From contig CACKSH010000001.1 in the NCBI GenBank assembly GCA_902602765.1, positions 143,431 to 207,430 on the forward strand: a DNA stretch of 64,000 nucleotides, in the 5' to 3' direction. Positions 1-9,788 of this stretch are shown here, one piece after another. Positions within the stretch are counted from its first letter, which is position 1; every line of letters starts with the position of its first letter. The DNA is from Paracoccaceae bacterium. GTDB lineage: Bacteria; Pseudomonadota; Alphaproteobacteria; Rhodobacterales; Rhodobacteraceae. Made by a program: the position numbers and the translations under genes. Below the pieces are notes generated by a model, which saw only the letters and a program-made list of their open reading frames with translations, was not told where the DNA came from and did not search any database.

Positions 1-2
1 GT

Positions 3-446
3 AATATAGCAATAACCGAAACCCAAAATATTGTGTATTTACAAGCTTCCCAGTCCTTCAACCCACCAAAGAAAAGGGACGTGCCACAGTCAGATTATCC
101 TAAAGATAAAATAGTTATATCTAACCCGCTTCTTTTCAGGTTTTCAGCATTAACGTATAATGCGCACAGAATTCACTATGATCTAAAATATGCACAGGAG
201 GTTGAGAAATACCCTCATTTGATTGTGCACGGACCTCTACAGGCACTCTTCCTTATGCAATATGCAAGTGAATTACGAAATTCTTCACCAAAAAAGTTTT
301 CTTTTCGAGGGGTGCATCCAGCATTTGCGAATAATTCAATGGAACTAGTCGCAAAAACAAGTAATGAAGATCTAACTCTGTATACAGCTTCAAATGGCCA
401 TCAATGTATGGAGGCAACTGCTTCATGGAAGAAAAATTATGAATAA
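3..446 (+). CDS. MaoC/FAS1-like dehydratase (mesaconyl- or 3-methylfumaryl-CoA hydratase type), 5'-truncated
   Basis: The reading frame is open from the left window edge (residues ...ETQNIVYLQ before the GTG chosen by the ORF track), so the start lies outside the window and this is the C-terminal part of the protein. The frame holds a hot-dog fold segment with FRFSALTYNAHRIHYD and HGPLQALFL, typical of the HTD2/MaoC hydratases that act on short branched acyl-CoA esters. It overlaps the start of the following CoA transferase by 8 bases, so the two are probably translationally coupled and act in one CoA-ester pathway. The exact substrate cannot be read from the fragment. Family assignment is fairly sure; specificity is inferred. 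Confidence 0.8.
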   Translation, partial: NIAITETQNIVYLQASQSFNPPKKRDVPQSDYPKDKIVISNPLLFRFSALTYNAHRIHYDLKYAQEVEKYPHLIVHGPLQALFLMQYASELRNSSPKKFSFRGVHPAFANNSMELVAKTSNEDLTLYTASNGHQCMEATASWKKNYE

Positions 447-1668
447 TATCCTATCTGGTTTACGTGTTATAGAAAGCTCGGCATTTGTTGCTGTTCCAAT
501 GGCTGGTATGACTTTATCACAAATGGGTGCGGAAGTTATAAGGTTTGATAGGCTTGAAGGAGGGCTAGATGCTCGTCGCATGCCATACTCGCCAAGCGGG
601 CATAGTTTATTTTGGTCTGGAATGAACAAGGGTAAAAAATCTATTGCAGTGGATATGAAAAGTCCAAAAGGAAAGGAATTGATTTCGAATTTAGTCACTG
701 CTCCGGGAAAAGACGCAGGTCTATTTTTAACTAATTTAAAAGTCAGAGGGTGGTTAGATTATGAAACATTATCTAAAGATCGAAGTGACATAATTATTGT
801 TACTTTAACAGGTGATAGACACGGAAAACCTCAAGTTGATTATACCGTAAATCCAGCACTCGGCATACCGGATATTACTGGTCATGAAGGAAGTGCAGAT
901 CCTGTGGCAAATGCGATCCCAGCTTGGGATATGATTGCAGGAAACATGTGTGTTTCCTCGTTACTTGCAGCTGAACGGTACAGACTACGACATGGAGTTG
1001 GTCAGGATGTAGAGATAGCTCTTAAAGATGTTGCAGCTGCCGCTATTGGTCATCTAGGAATGATTGCTGACTCTACTTTAAACAGCGATGACCGTACAAA
1101 AGCGGGAAACGCACTTTACGGGGCATATGGAAAGGATTTTTTGTGCGCAGATGGTAACAGGGTTATGATAATTGGTCTTACCAACAGACAATGGTCGGGC
1201 ATCGTTAAAGCGACCGATACTACTGAGCAATTCAAAAAATTGGAAAAGGAAAATAATATTAATCTGCAGGATGAATCGATAAGATGGCATTGGCGCCATG
1301 CAATAACAGAAATAATAGAACCTTGGTTTAAAATCAGAACTGTAAAGGATTTTGCTGATGATTTTGACAAAACTGGACTTACTTGGTCAGTATTTCGGTC
1401 TGTGAAAGAAGCCTTAAATGTTGATCCTGATTTGACTGAAGATAATCCACTCTTTAAAAAAATTCTGCAACCAAATGCTGGGGAATTTCTAGTTCCAAGG
1501 CATCCAGCAAATTTTTCCAAAGTTGAAAATTCTGATGCAACGCCAGCTCCTGCTCTTGGTGAGCATACTGAGGAAGTATTGGGAGATGTATTAAATCTTT
1601 CAGATCTTGAGATTTCAAATCTGTTCGATGATGGTGTTGTTGCAAGTCCAAATTACAATAAAAATTAA
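439..1668 (+). CDS. CaiB/BaiF (class III) CoA transferase
   Basis: About 409 residues, the usual length for family III CoA transferases, which move CoA between carboxylic acids. The N-terminus has the family signature around AFVAVPMAGMTLSQMGAEVI, followed by the typical GKKSIAVDMKSPKGKEL strand; the C-terminus carries the conserved PAPALGEHTEEVL. The ORF track starts at 394, but I place the start at the ATG at 439: the family N-terminus begins there, GGAAG lies just upstream, and the short overlap with the hydratase stop suggests coupling. The pairing resembles mesaconyl-CoA or related dicarboxylate CoA-ester pathways. The substrate is not determined. Confidence 0.85.
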   Translation: MNNILSGLRVIESSAFVAVPMAGMTLSQMGAEVIRFDRLEGGLDARRMPYSPSGHSLFWSGMNKGKKSIAVDMKSPKGKELISNLVTAPGKDAGLFLTNLKVRGWLDYETLSKDRSDIIIVTLTGDRHGKPQVDYTVNPALGIPDITGHEGSADPVANAIPAWDMIAGNMCVSSLLAAERYRLRHGVGQDVEIALKDVAAAAIGHLGMIADSTLNSDDRTKAGNALYGAYGKDFLCADGNRVMIIGLTNRQWSGIVKATDTTEQFKKLEKENNINLQDESIRWHWRHAITEIIEPWFKIRTVKDFADDFDKTGLTWSVFRSVKEALNVDPDLTEDNPLFKKILQPNAGEFLVPRHPANFSKVENSDATPAPALGEHTEEVLGDVLNLSDLEISNLFDDGVVASPNYNKN

Positions 1669-1782
1669 TGAGCAGTAAATTTAAAATAAGTGTATCCCGA
1701 TTAGTATCGATTTTACATCCTAATTTTTTTATTATGCTTTACACGATAACCACCGCAATCAAAAGAAAAATTAGCATTAATT

Positions 1783-2454
1783 ATGGAACTTGATTCTGGC
1801 TTAACGAGCGGCATACCAATGCTGGTCGCACTTATAATCCTTTTTATAGGCCTATATTTTCGAGGTCTCGTTTTATGGATTTCCTTAGCTTTAGCTATTC
1901 TATACCTATATATTTTTGATAGAGACAGTATTGTCACATTAGTAATTTACGGATTTACAGCAAGTCTTTTGATAGCTGGGTACCTCAGAATAAGAACAGG
2001 ATTAAATCTCGCCAAAGGGTCTGAAAATGCAAATCAATTCGATTTAGTTTTAGATGCAAATAATTTAATAGGTACTGCTAATTGGAATTTGGAAATTTTC
2101 TTAAAATTTATAAATGAGTTGGAACGAGACGGATTTAAAACGTATCTATTTTTTGATCATAGTATTATTCGTTTACTGCGAGAGCAAAACTTAATTCTCG
2201 ATGGAGAAACTGTGCCAATGACAATTTGCAGAATACTAAATAGAAATCGCCATAATGTTACAGTTTCAAAAAAAGGACACAAGGCTGACGGATTGTTAAT
2301 AAAGTATGCTGATAGGAATAAAGTAACAGTTTTAAGTAATGATAAGTTTAACAAGCTTGAGGATCGTTTTTATATTCAATCGGCAGAGAGATTAAGAAGC
2401 CAAGGGTTGATAAAAAGAGTATCCTTGATAGACGGTGCACTGACCATAATGTGA
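1783..2454 (+). CDS. Membrane-anchored NYN/Zc3h12a-like ribonuclease domain protein
   Basis: 223 residues. Residues about 8-75 form two or three hydrophobic segments, so the protein is probably anchored in the inner membrane. The rest reads as a NYN/PIN-like nuclease fold: DLVLDANNLIG with the first acidic residue, FFDHS in the middle, and KADGLLIKYADRN followed by VTVLSNDKF with the later acidic positions. These are the spacing and residues of Zc3h12a-type metal-dependent RNases. No toxin or antitoxin partner is adjacent. A role in RNA decay at the membrane is inferred from the fold only. The M20 gene converges on it 25 bases downstream. Confidence 0.65.
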   Translation: MELDSGLTSGIPMLVALIILFIGLYFRGLVLWISLALAILYLYIFDRDSIVTLVIYGFTASLLIAGYLRIRTGLNLAKGSENANQFDLVLDANNLIGTANWNLEIFLKFINELERDGFKTYLFFDHSIIRLLREQNLILDGETVPMTICRILNRNRHNVTVSKKGHKADGLLIKYADRNKVTVLSNDKFNKLEDRFYIQSAERLRSQGLIKRVSLIDGALTIM

Positions 2455-2479
2455 AAGGTTTAGGCCGTATTAGTATAAA

Positions 2480-3652
2480 TCAGTCTAAAGGAAGCCTTTG
2501 CTCGGCTAAATTAGCAAACCAGCTACAACCAAAGGGTAATGCTTCATTATTAAAATCGTAAGAAGGGTTATGCCAACTAGCTGATGGGCCGTTTCCTAAA
2601 AATATGAATGCCCCAGGACACTGAGATAACATTTCCGAAAAATCTTCACCGGCCATTATTGGTTCTATATCAGTTTTAATATTCTGAGCGCCCACAACCT
2701 CTTGAGCTGCCGCTACAGCAAAGTCAGTATTTTCAACATAATTATCAGTTACACTTACGCCAAATTCATAGCGTACTTTTGCTGAACATCCGTATGCAAC
2801 TGCAGTTGACTCTGCTGTTTTTTGAATACTACTGGGCATTTTTTGTCTTTCCTGTTCATCCAAAAACCGGGTAGTCCCTGTAATCCGTACAGTATCTGGC
2901 GTAACGTTATGTGCCATTGTGTCAGTACTTAATCCAGTAACTGACAAAACAACCGACTGTAACGCTGATACTCGCCTTGATACGATTTGCTGCAGAGCCA
3001 AAACTATTGCTGCACTAGCCAAGGTAGTATCGTTAGAAAAGTGAGGAAGTGCTGCATGTCCTCCCTTACCTTCTACAATAATTTCAAAAAAATCAGACGC
3101 TGCCATCAGTGCACCCGATTTGATAGCAAATTCTCCCACAGGTAAATTGGGTAAATTATGTAAACCGTATATTTCATTTATATCCCAATTTTTTATAAGA
3201 TTATCATCAACCATTGCTTTAGCCCCACCGCCGCCTTCTTCTGCCGGTTGGAATACTAAAACGACCCTTCCATTAAAATTACGTGTCTCACAAAGATACT
3301 TTGCTACTCCCAAAAGGATAGTGGTATGGCCATCATGCCCACATGCATGCATTTTGTTTTCGATCTTTGATTTATGGGAAAAATTATTCACTTCGGAGAC
3401 AGGTAAAGCATCCATATCTGCCCGAAATCCAATACTGCGTCCAGAGTCTACCTTCTGGCCATGTATTTCAGCTACAATGCCACTTTTCCCAACTTCATTC
3501 TTTATTGAATTGACACCAAACTCTTTCAGTAATTCAATAACTTTTTTGGTTGTCCGAGGTAGGTCAAACTGTAACTCTGGATGTTCATGAAAATTATGTC
3601 TCCAAGTAACCATCTCATTTTGGAAATCTGCAAATCGGTTTTTAATAGGCAT
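2480..3652 (-). CDS. M20 family amidohydrolase (hippurate hydrolase / IAA-amino acid hydrolase type)
   Basis: 390 residues, full family length. Metal-binding and catalytic motifs are intact: HEHPEL at 22-27, RADMDALP at 78-84, CGHDGH at 104-109, an EEGGGG segment, and MAGEDFSEM near the C-terminus. Members hydrolyse N-acyl or N-aroyl amino acids with a di-metal centre that usually includes this Cys; the protein has no signal peptide and should be cytoplasmic. It stands alone on the minus strand, divergent from the PLP enzyme. The precise substrate (hippurate, N-acetyl amino acid, indole conjugate) cannot be told from sequence. Confidence 0.9.
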   Translation of the reverse strand: MPIKNRFADFQNEMVTWRHNFHEHPELQFDLPRTTKKVIELLKEFGVNSIKNEVGKSGIVAEIHGQKVDSGRSIGFRADMDALPVSEVNNFSHKSKIENKMHACGHDGHTTILLGVAKYLCETRNFNGRVVLVFQPAEEGGGGAKAMVDDNLIKNWDINEIYGLHNLPNLPVGEFAIKSGALMAASDFFEIIVEGKGGHAALPHFSNDTTLASAAIVLALQQIVSRRVSALQSVVLSVTGLSTDTMAHNVTPDTVRITGTTRFLDEQERQKMPSSIQKTAESTAVAYGCSAKVRYEFGVSVTDNYVENTDFAVAAAQEVVGAQNIKTDIEPIMAGEDFSEMLSQCPGAFIFLGNGPSASWHNPSYDFNNEALPFGCSWFANLAEQRLPLD

Positions 3653-3761
3653 AAAACAGTCCGTAGTGAATTATTTCATTGTATATGGTAGATAAAGATA
3701 ACTAATATCTAGCTATCAAGTTAAACCTAAATTTAAATTTGTACAGCAAAGACATGGTTTC

Positions 3762-4685
3762 ATGAGTCTACATATCGAGACACCGCTAGTTAGCTCCAAT
3801 ATTTTAAGCAATCTTTTAAAAAAAGATATCAGACTAAAGCTAGATGTATTGCAGCCTTCTGGTTCTTTCAAAATTAGGGGTATTGGTTATGCATGCGAGC
3901 ACTTTGCAAATAAAGGAGCTAAAGCATTTTTATCTTCGTCTGGAGGCAATGCAGGAATGGCGGTAGCTTATGCAGGAAAAAAGCTTGGAATTCCCGTAAA
4001 GGTAGTAGTTCCGAAAACAACAACTAATAGATCTATTTCTATACTGAAAAAAGATAATGCGGAAGTCATTGTACATGGTACTTCTTGGCTAGAAGCTAAC
4101 GCATTAGCTCAGTCAATTAAAACTGATGAGACAGCATTTATTCACCCTTTTGATGATGAGCTACTGTGGCGAGGTCACTCTACGATGATAGATGAAGTCA
4201 GTGTCACCGGATTTAAACCTGATCTTATAATATTATCCGTGGGGGGTGGTGGTTTATTAGCAGGTGTTATTAAGGGTTTAATTAATAATAATTGGGAAGA
4301 TATCCCAATTATGGCAGTGGAAACTTATGGAGCTGCCTCTTTTAATAAATCATTAAAAAATGGTAAGACAGTAGAGTTGGAAAAAATTACTAGTTTAGCA
4401 ACATCATTAGGCGCAAAAAGGGTCAGCGAAGGCGCATTTCAGCTTGCTCTGACGCATAATATAAAGAGTGAGTTAATATCTGATCTAGATACACTATTGG
4501 CTTGTGAAAATTTCTTATCAGACCATAATATTTTAGTGGAGCCAGCTTGTGGTGCAGCTTTATCACCAATTTATAAAAAGATTGAAAAACTAATGGCTTT
4601 TAGTAAAATTCTCGTTGTTGTTTGTGGAGGTTCCACAACTTCGATAGACGATATCAAAAACGGGATAATAGCGTTAAATAAATAA
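3762..4685 (+). CDS. PLP-dependent serine/threonine dehydratase-like enzyme (fold type II)
   Basis: 307 residues, PALP domain throughout. The Schiff-base lysine is K37 in PSGSFKIRG; the phosphate/carboxylate-binding SSSGGNAGMA loop and the glycine-rich GGGGLLAG PLP-phosphate cup are present, and a C-terminal VCGGST matches the family. The compact size without a regulatory ACT domain resembles eukaryote-type L-serine dehydratase, which gives pyruvate and ammonia. It could equally be a threonine dehydratase or a beta-substituted amino acid lyase. It lies 540 bases before pckA with another small ORF between, so co-transcription is not evident. Confidence 0.8.
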   Translation: MSLHIETPLVSSNILSNLLKKDIRLKLDVLQPSGSFKIRGIGYACEHFANKGAKAFLSSSGGNAGMAVAYAGKKLGIPVKVVVPKTTTNRSISILKKDNAEVIVHGTSWLEANALAQSIKTDETAFIHPFDDELLWRGHSTMIDEVSVTGFKPDLIILSVGGGGLLAGVIKGLINNNWEDIPIMAVETYGAASFNKSLKNGKTVELEKITSLATSLGAKRVSEGAFQLALTHNIKSELISDLDTLLACENFLSDHNILVEPACGAALSPIYKKIEKLMAFSKILVVVCGGSTTSIDDIKNGIIALNK

Positions 4686-4759
4686 ATGCATTCGGTCTTT
4701 AACCTAAATACAGAAGTATTGTTGCCTTGTGCCCCCAGGCAATCATTAACTTAATCTTT

Positions 4760-4987
4760 TTACTTTTCATCTGATAAATTCAGCAAACTAAAGTTTTTTG
4801 TATTTAGATCATTGCAAACAAACTCATCTAATCTTGATAACTCTTCAGCAAGTCGCTGTTCGAACTTGTTGGAATACCAATTCAATAGATCAAGTTCTTC
4901 AGAGGATAGACTATATGGATCATTAGAAAACCGAATTATAAATGGCTTTATTATTGCTTGAAAAAAAAGTTCAGATTCTATCAACAT
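4760..4987 (-). CDS. Small hypothetical protein (75 aa)
   Basis: I do not recognise this ORF. It starts with ATG, has an ordinary amino acid mix for this genome and a probably helical, acidic C-terminal half (EELDLLNWYSNKFEQRLAEEL). It occupies most of an otherwise empty 530-base gap between the PLP enzyme and pckA. No Shine-Dalgarno sequence is obvious, so it may not be translated. Confidence 0.35.
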   Translation of the reverse strand: MLIESELFFQAIIKPFIIRFSNDPYSLSSEELDLLNWYSNKFEQRLAEELSRLDEFVCNDLNTKNFSLLNLSDEK

Positions 4988-5048
4988 AAGTATATTAACG
5001 ACTATTTGAACTAATCTTTAGAAAATAAATAAATCCTTTAACTTTCAG

Positions 5049-5101
5049 AAATTGAGCTTGTTAGAATTACGAATAAGATTTTCTCATAAGCTCAATTTTT
5101 A
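5049..5101 (+). terminator. Inverted repeat with U-tract, terminator-like
   Basis: AAATTGAGCTT pairs over 11 bases with AAGCTCAATTT, separated by about 28 bases, and the right arm runs into TTTTT on the plus strand. This is terminator-shaped, although the loop is long. It sits about 120 bases before pckA, so it could end transcription coming from upstream or work as a leader attenuator for pckA. Confidence 0.5.
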
Positions 5102-5221
5102 TTCGAATCTCAGATGGTTGCGCAAACATTTTAAAGTTTGCGCTAACAATTAAAACTAGCTGTTTTCATAGTTAATTTCTTGCGCTAAGGACAAATTATA
5201 CCGGTGAGCATGGGGCAATAA

Positions 5222-6832
5222 ATGCAAAATACTTTTGGCTTATATAACCCTAATTATCTTATCGATCGTCAAGGTTTAAAATATTATCGTAGCGCATACT
5301 ACAATCTGAATGAAAATGAACTTGTTGAAGCTGCAGTAGAGAGATCTGAAGGCACAGAAGGCTTAGGAGGATCCCTTCTTGTTACAACAGGTGAATTCAC
5401 AGGTAGATCCCCAAACGATAAGTATATAGTAGTTTCGAAATCTAATGAAAGCGAAATTTGGTGGGATAATAACTCCAGGATGAATGTCGGGTCTTTCGTC
5501 CAATTACAGACTGATATGTTGAATTTTGTAAGTAATAAGGAATTGTTTATTCAAGATTTGTACGGGGGTGCCGAAGAGGAGCATCGAATAAACGTAAGGT
5601 TAATTTCCGAACTTGCTTGGCATAATTTATTTTTAAGACACCTTTTAATCAAACCTACGAAAGCAGACCTAAAAATTTTCTCAAGTGATTTTACGATTAT
5701 TAATATTCCAAGTTTCAGAGCAAATCCAGAAAAACATGGGTGTAGAAGCGAGACTGTGATCGCAATCAATCTCGAAGCTAAATTGGTATTAATTGCAGGC
5801 ACCGAATATGGAGGGGAAAACAAAAAAGCAGTTTTTACCATCTTAAATTACCTATTACCGAAGAAAGGTATTCTTCCAATGCACTGTGCAGCAAATAGAG
5901 TTTCTGATCAATTCTCAGAGACAGCTATTTTTTTTGGACTTTCTGGTACAGGCAAAACGACCTTATCAACAGACGGAAAAAGAGTGCTGATCGGTGATGA
6001 CGAGCATGGATGGTCAGATAAAGGAATATTTAATTTTGAGGGTGGTTGTTATGCAAAAACCTTTGGTCTGTCTGAAACCAGTGAACCCGAAATATTTGCT
6101 ACTACTACCAGGTTTGCGACCGTAATTGAAAATATGGTATATGATAAAAAAACTAAGAAACTAGATTTTTTTAACAATAAGCTCACCGCTAATATGCGAG
6201 CAGCTTATCCTATGCACTATGTATCTAACTCTGCCATTGATGGTTTGGGAGCTCATCCTAAGCATCTTATTATGCTAACCTGTGATGCTTTTGGCGTATT
6301 GCCACCGTTAGCCTCTCTCTCAGCCGAACAGGCAATGTACCACTTTTTGTCAGGTTTCACATCTAAAGCTGTTGGGACTGAACGAGGTATAAAAGAACCT
6401 GAGCCAACATTTTCATCTTGTTTTGGAGCTCCATTCTTACCGCTTAAACCAGAAGTATATGGTAATATCTTAAAGAAAAAAATAATTGACAAGGAAACAA
6501 AGTGTTGGTTGGTGAATACGGGCTGGACTGGAGGCCCTTATGGTATCGGTAGCCGCATGCCTCTAAAAGATACACGAGCTATTCTGGATGCATTATTGAA
6601 CGGAAAACTTGATGATATTAAGTTTCGAAGAGATGATAATTTTGGGTTCAATGTTCCTTTAGAAATTCACGGGGTAGAAAAATCTTTGTTGAATCCAAGA
6701 GAGAATTGGGACAACACCCTCGAATATGATCAGGCGGCAGAAAAGTTAGTTAAGCTTTTTGCAAAAAATTTCGAAAATCATATGTCAGTTAATTCGGAAA
6801 AAAAACTTTCCATGTCCAACCTGTCGCGTTAG
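5222..6832 (+). CDS. pckA: Phosphoenolpyruvate carboxykinase (ATP)
   Basis: 536 residues, standard length for the ATP-dependent enzyme. It converts oxaloacetate and ATP to PEP, CO2 and ADP, the entry step of gluconeogenesis, in the cytosol. The kinase-1a P-loop GLSGTGKTT is at 239-247, followed by the kinase-2 segment with IGDDEHGW; the GRSPNDK substrate-binding motif is at 61-67, and [10 protein letters not shown] is present near the C-terminus. The terminator-like hairpin upstream may affect expression. No other gene of the pathway is adjacent. A growth mode on organic acids or amino acids, fitting a marine heterotroph, is consistent with this gene. Confidence 0.97.
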   Translation: MQNTFGLYNPNYLIDRQGLKYYRSAYYNLNENELVEAAVERSEGTEGLGGSLLVTTGEFTGRSPNDKYIVVSKSNESEIWWDNNSRMNVGSFVQLQTDMLNFVSNKELFIQDLYGGAEEEHRINVRLISELAWHNLFLRHLLIKPTKADLKIFSSDFTIINIPSFRANPEKHGCRSETVIAINLEAKLVLIAGTEYGGENKKAVFTILNYLLPKKGILPMHCAANRVSDQFSETAIFFGLSGTGKTTLSTDGKRVLIGDDEHGWSDKGIFNFEGGCYAKTFGLSETSEPEIFATTTRFATVIENMVYDKKTKKLDFFNNKLTANMRAAYPMHYVSNSAIDGLGAHPKHLIMLTCDAFGVLPPLASLSAEQAMYHFLSGFTSKAVGTERGIKEPEPTFSSCFGAPFLPLKPEVYGNILKKKIIDKETKCWLVNTGWTGGPYGIGSRMPLKDTRAILDALLNGKLDDIKFRRDDNFGFNVPLEIHGVEKSLLNPRENWDNTLEYDQAAEKLVKLFAKNFENHMSVNSEKKLSMSNLSR

Positions 6833-6884
6833 ACCTATGTACTTTTTTATCCTTTGATAATTATATGGTTCTATTCAGGGCTTT

Positions 6885-7853
6885 ATGTTTAAAGAGTTTA
6901 TGGAATATTTCGTAGAGAACTCATACTCAGGCGCAAGGTTAAGAATATATAGAGAAATACCTATATCTGAGCCAAAGGCGGTAGTGCATATTACTCATGG
7001 TATGGCTGAACATGCAGGAAGATATGCATGGTTTATGCAAATATTGAAAGAAGCAGGATATGCAGTTTATGCGCATGATATTCGAGGCCATGGGTACACG
7101 TATGCCTATAATTCAAGTAAAGGACATTTCTGCGATAAGAATGGACTTGATAAAATTTTACATGACTTAGATTTTTCTATTGATTTAATAAAAAAAAATC
7201 ATCCAAATATTCCTATTTATTGTTTTGGTCATTCACTAGGTTCAATTCTTTTATTGAGATATGCAACAAGTTCATACCATAGGATAAATGGTATAGCGTG
7301 TTGGAATAGCGGCATTGAAACTAACCTTTTAGCGATAGTTGGTAGAATTATTTTGTCCATCGAGAGGAAGCTTAGATCGCCTAGGTCAAAGAGTTATTTT
7401 GCATGGAAATTAACATTCCAAACATGGGCAGGAAAAATAAAAAACAGGCGAACAAATTTTGATTGGCTTTCTAACGATAAAAATCATGTCGACAGATACA
7501 TTAAGGACAAACTATGCGGATGTGATGTGTCGCTACAATCCTGGTTAGATGTTGCAGAAGCAGTATTTTATGCAAATCAAAATCTATCTATGATTCCCTA
7601 TAATTTCCCAATTTTTTTATTAGGTGGGGCACAAGACCCTTGCACTAACTATGGAAAAGATATGAAAAAGCTTGCTGCGAGACTAGAGCGAATAGGACAT
7701 TATAATTGCACGCATAAGACTATTGAAAGCTCAAGACATGAAACCTTGAATGAATTAAACAAAGAGCAGAATGCTCAAATATTTCTAGATTGGCTTAAAG
7801 CCCAAACTAATCAAAACAAAGATTTATCGAAAAGAACTAAGAGTTATTGCTGA
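6885..7853 (+). CDS. Alpha/beta hydrolase, monoacylglycerol lipase-like (serine aminopeptidase S33 / Hydrolase_4)
   Basis: 322 residues with an alpha/beta-hydrolase core. The oxyanion HG region is VHITHGMAEHAGRY, the nucleophile elbow is GHSLGS, an acidic residue lies in GGAQDPCT, and the catalytic histidine in SSRHETLNE; all four elements are in the order seen in monoglyceride lipases and lysophospholipases. No signal peptide is visible, so it probably acts in the cytoplasm on acylglycerols or related esters. I kept the ATG at 6885 with AGGG just upstream; an in-frame ATG five codons later is also possible. It overlaps a small convergent ORF by 10 bases. Confidence 0.85.
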   Translation: MFKEFMEYFVENSYSGARLRIYREIPISEPKAVVHITHGMAEHAGRYAWFMQILKEAGYAVYAHDIRGHGYTYAYNSSKGHFCDKNGLDKILHDLDFSIDLIKKNHPNIPIYCFGHSLGSILLLRYATSSYHRINGIACWNSGIETNLLAIVGRIILSIERKLRSPRSKSYFAWKLTFQTWAGKIKNRRTNFDWLSNDKNHVDRYIKDKLCGCDVSLQSWLDVAEAVFYANQNLSMIPYNFPIFLLGGAQDPCTNYGKDMKKLAARLERIGHYNCTHKTIESSRHETLNELNKEQNAQIFLDWLKAQTNQNKDLSKRTKSYC

Positions 7854-8029
7854 ACCATATAAATTAAACACGCAGGTCCCGCGAGTAAAATAAATGCCCA
7901 AAGAGATAAGGTTTTGACTTTTTTTTCAGATTTTAAATTTTTACTTAATAACCTTACTGAGCCAAATAAAAAATCTGGAAATGTTCTTAGCGATATCTTC
8001 TTTAAAAAAATATGTCGTTGTTTGTTCAT
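7844..8029 (-). CDS. Small single-span membrane protein, hypothetical (61 aa)
   Basis: Not recognised. A basic N-terminal half (KQRHIFLKK, LKSEKKVK) is followed by one clear hydrophobic stretch, LSLWAFILLAGPACLIYMV, at the C-terminus, which would make a tail-anchored or single-pass inner-membrane peptide. The 3' end overlaps the lipase-like gene by 10 bases in convergent orientation. There is no firm RBS, so this is a tentative call. Confidence 0.4.
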   Translation of the reverse strand: MNKQRHIFLKKISLRTFPDFLFGSVRLLSKNLKSEKKVKTLSLWAFILLAGPACLIYMVQQ

Positions 8030-8078
8030 GAATACTGTCCCTATGTATCACGGGTAAAGCTTAGCATATATTTAAATG

Positions 8079-8114
8079 AGATCTAAATATTTTTTAATAA
8101 GATCTAAATATTTT
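8079..8114. repeat. Two-copy 15-bp direct repeat
   Basis: AGATCTAAATATTTT occurs at 8079-8093 and again at 8100-8114, a spacing of 21 bases (two helical turns), in the gap between the small membrane ORF and the TauE/SafE gene. It could be a paired protein-binding site or replication slippage; nothing decides between them. Confidence 0.6.
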
Positions 8115-8130
8115 ATAAAAAGTTAAAAAA

Positions 8131-8877
8131 TTAAAATTTTAATCCATCATAAATTAGCTTCACAGAGATTAACAACAAAGCCCATGTAACAATTTTAAAG
8201 AAAACTTTTTCTGATATAATTTTTATAATTCTAACACCAATAAATACAGCAATAGTCGCAGGTATCATGAGGTAAAGTGATTTTAAAAGGGTCGTTAATG
8301 TCATTTGATTTAACATAAAGTAAGGGATGGCTTTAATTAAATTACAGTAGCTAAATGCAAGGACTGATGTACCCACAAAAACTGATTTTCTTAAACCAAG
8401 TGGTAAGGTAAAGATTTGCCACGGCGGACCACCGTTGTGGCTAATGAAGCTCGTAAACCCTGCAACAGTGCACCAAAAAACGCCCGATTTAGTATTAATA
8501 TCCTTACTAATTTTTGAAAAATCTACCCTATAAAAAATTTGTTTTAGTGAGAAAACAAAACCCATTAGGCCAATCATCAATGTAACTACCCACTCCAAAA
8601 CAATATGAGCGATGAGCCCGCCAATCAAAACGCCGAGCGTCATCCCAATAAAACTTATTTTTAAAACTTGCCAGTCGAAGTCTCTTCTGTAGGCTCTGAT
8701 GGCGAATATATCCGATACAATATAAATTGGTAATAATAATCCAGCGGCCGCTACAGGAGACATAATAAGTGATAAACTTGGTACGGCTAAACCTGCCACT
8801 ACAGGAAGTCCTCCCTTACCAAGTCCAACAAAAATTGCTGCAAGGGTCATCAAAGGCCAAAAATATTCAGAGTCCAT
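8131..8877 (-). CDS. TauE/SafE family sulfite/organosulfonate exporter
   Basis: 248 residues, almost entirely hydrophobic, with about eight membrane segments and the family's two-fold repeat (GLGKGGLPVVAG in the first half, FTSFISHNGGPPWQ in the second). Members export sulfite, sulfoacetate or related anions produced in sulfonate or DMSP metabolism. The gene follows a GST gene on the same strand with 30 bases between them, so both may share a transcript. The substrate is not determined; many TauE homologues have no tested function. Confidence 0.88.
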   Translation of the reverse strand: MDSEYFWPLMTLAAIFVGLGKGGLPVVAGLAVPSLSLIMSPVAAAGLLLPIYIVSDIFAIRAYRRDFDWQVLKISFIGMTLGVLIGGLIAHIVLEWVVTLMIGLMGFVFSLKQIFYRVDFSKISKDINTKSGVFWCTVAGFTSFISHNGGPPWQIFTLPLGLRKSVFVGTSVLAFSYCNLIKAIPYFMLNQMTLTTLLKSLYLMIPATIAVFIGVRIIKIISEKVFFKIVTWALLLISVKLIYDGLKF

Positions 8878-8907
8878 CTTTGAAAACCCATACCCTTAAT
8901 AGTTGTT

Positions 8908-9573
8908 TTAAAAGTTACCTCTTGGGTAATTATTTGGATACGTTTTTTGCACCCAACTCTTTATTTTCTCATGATTATCTACTGCTAAACATAGCCTTTT
9001 AAGTTTTGGGAAAAGGGTAATCATGTCTTTAGGAAATCCGTCTATAACGCCTGATGTAAACCATCCTAAAAGACGCCAAATAGCAATGTCAGCAATCGTA
9101 ATTGTTTTTGATGAAACCCACTTTGAGTCTGGTTGGATACAGTTTTCAAGCATAAGTAATTTTCGTCTTAAAAGACCTTCAGCTAACTCGGTCCGTGCTG
9201 CGACTTTTTTGGTTTGCTCAGAAATAGTGTTAGTATTTGAAAATAAAACGTTAAGATCAGTAACAAAATCAATAAACTGATCTATTTTTGCGGCTTCAAT
9301 TGGGTTATTTTTAGGATACAGTCCGCTAAGTTTACCACAAAACCTAGCAATTGCACCCGTTTGAGCGATGGAAACATTGTCAATCACCAGGCACGGTATT
9401 TGATGAAATGGTATAGATATTCCATTAAATAGTTTACCATTCTCTTTAAGATGACGAAATTCGTTTTTCTTTATTCTGACATCGTCAAAGTCTATGTCTC
9501 CAAAATATAAGGCTATTCTGCCTACCTCTGCTCGCCAAAACGGCATATCCCCATATATGAATTGAAGTTTCAT
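8908..9573 (-). CDS. Glutathione S-transferase family protein
   Basis: 221 residues with a thioredoxin-like N-terminal domain (MKLQFIYGDMPFWRAEVGRIAL, then the cis-Pro and SIAQTGAIARF segment that binds the glutathione gamma-glutamyl group) and an all-helical C-terminal domain (TIADIAIWRLLGW). It resembles the Sigma/prostaglandin D synthase-like group, so a catalytic Tyr (Y7) is the likely thiol-activating residue. It may detoxify electrophiles with glutathione; physiological substrate unknown. It lies directly upstream of the TauE/SafE exporter. Confidence 0.82.
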   Translation of the reverse strand: MKLQFIYGDMPFWRAEVGRIALYFGDIDFDDVRIKKNEFRHLKENGKLFNGISIPFHQIPCLVIDNVSIAQTGAIARFCGKLSGLYPKNNPIEAAKIDQFIDFVTDLNVLFSNTNTISEQTKKVAARTELAEGLLRRKLLMLENCIQPDSKWVSSKTITIADIAIWRLLGWFTSGVIDGFPKDMITLFPKLKRLCLAVDNHEKIKSWVQKTYPNNYPRGNF

Positions 9574-9788
9574 TACATAATCCAGTCTAAATTTTTAAAT
9601 TTTTTGAGTAAACTCTGTTATCACTGATAAGTAGTATCTGAAAGGACTAGCATAGTAATAGCTTAAAAACCAAAATAATAAACTTTGATCGAATTGAAAA
9701 AAACTCCACACTTCATAATAGGAACGGTTTAACTTGAAACGTAGTTTTATTTTTTTTCTAACAATTTTATATTTAGCGGAGATAAAAT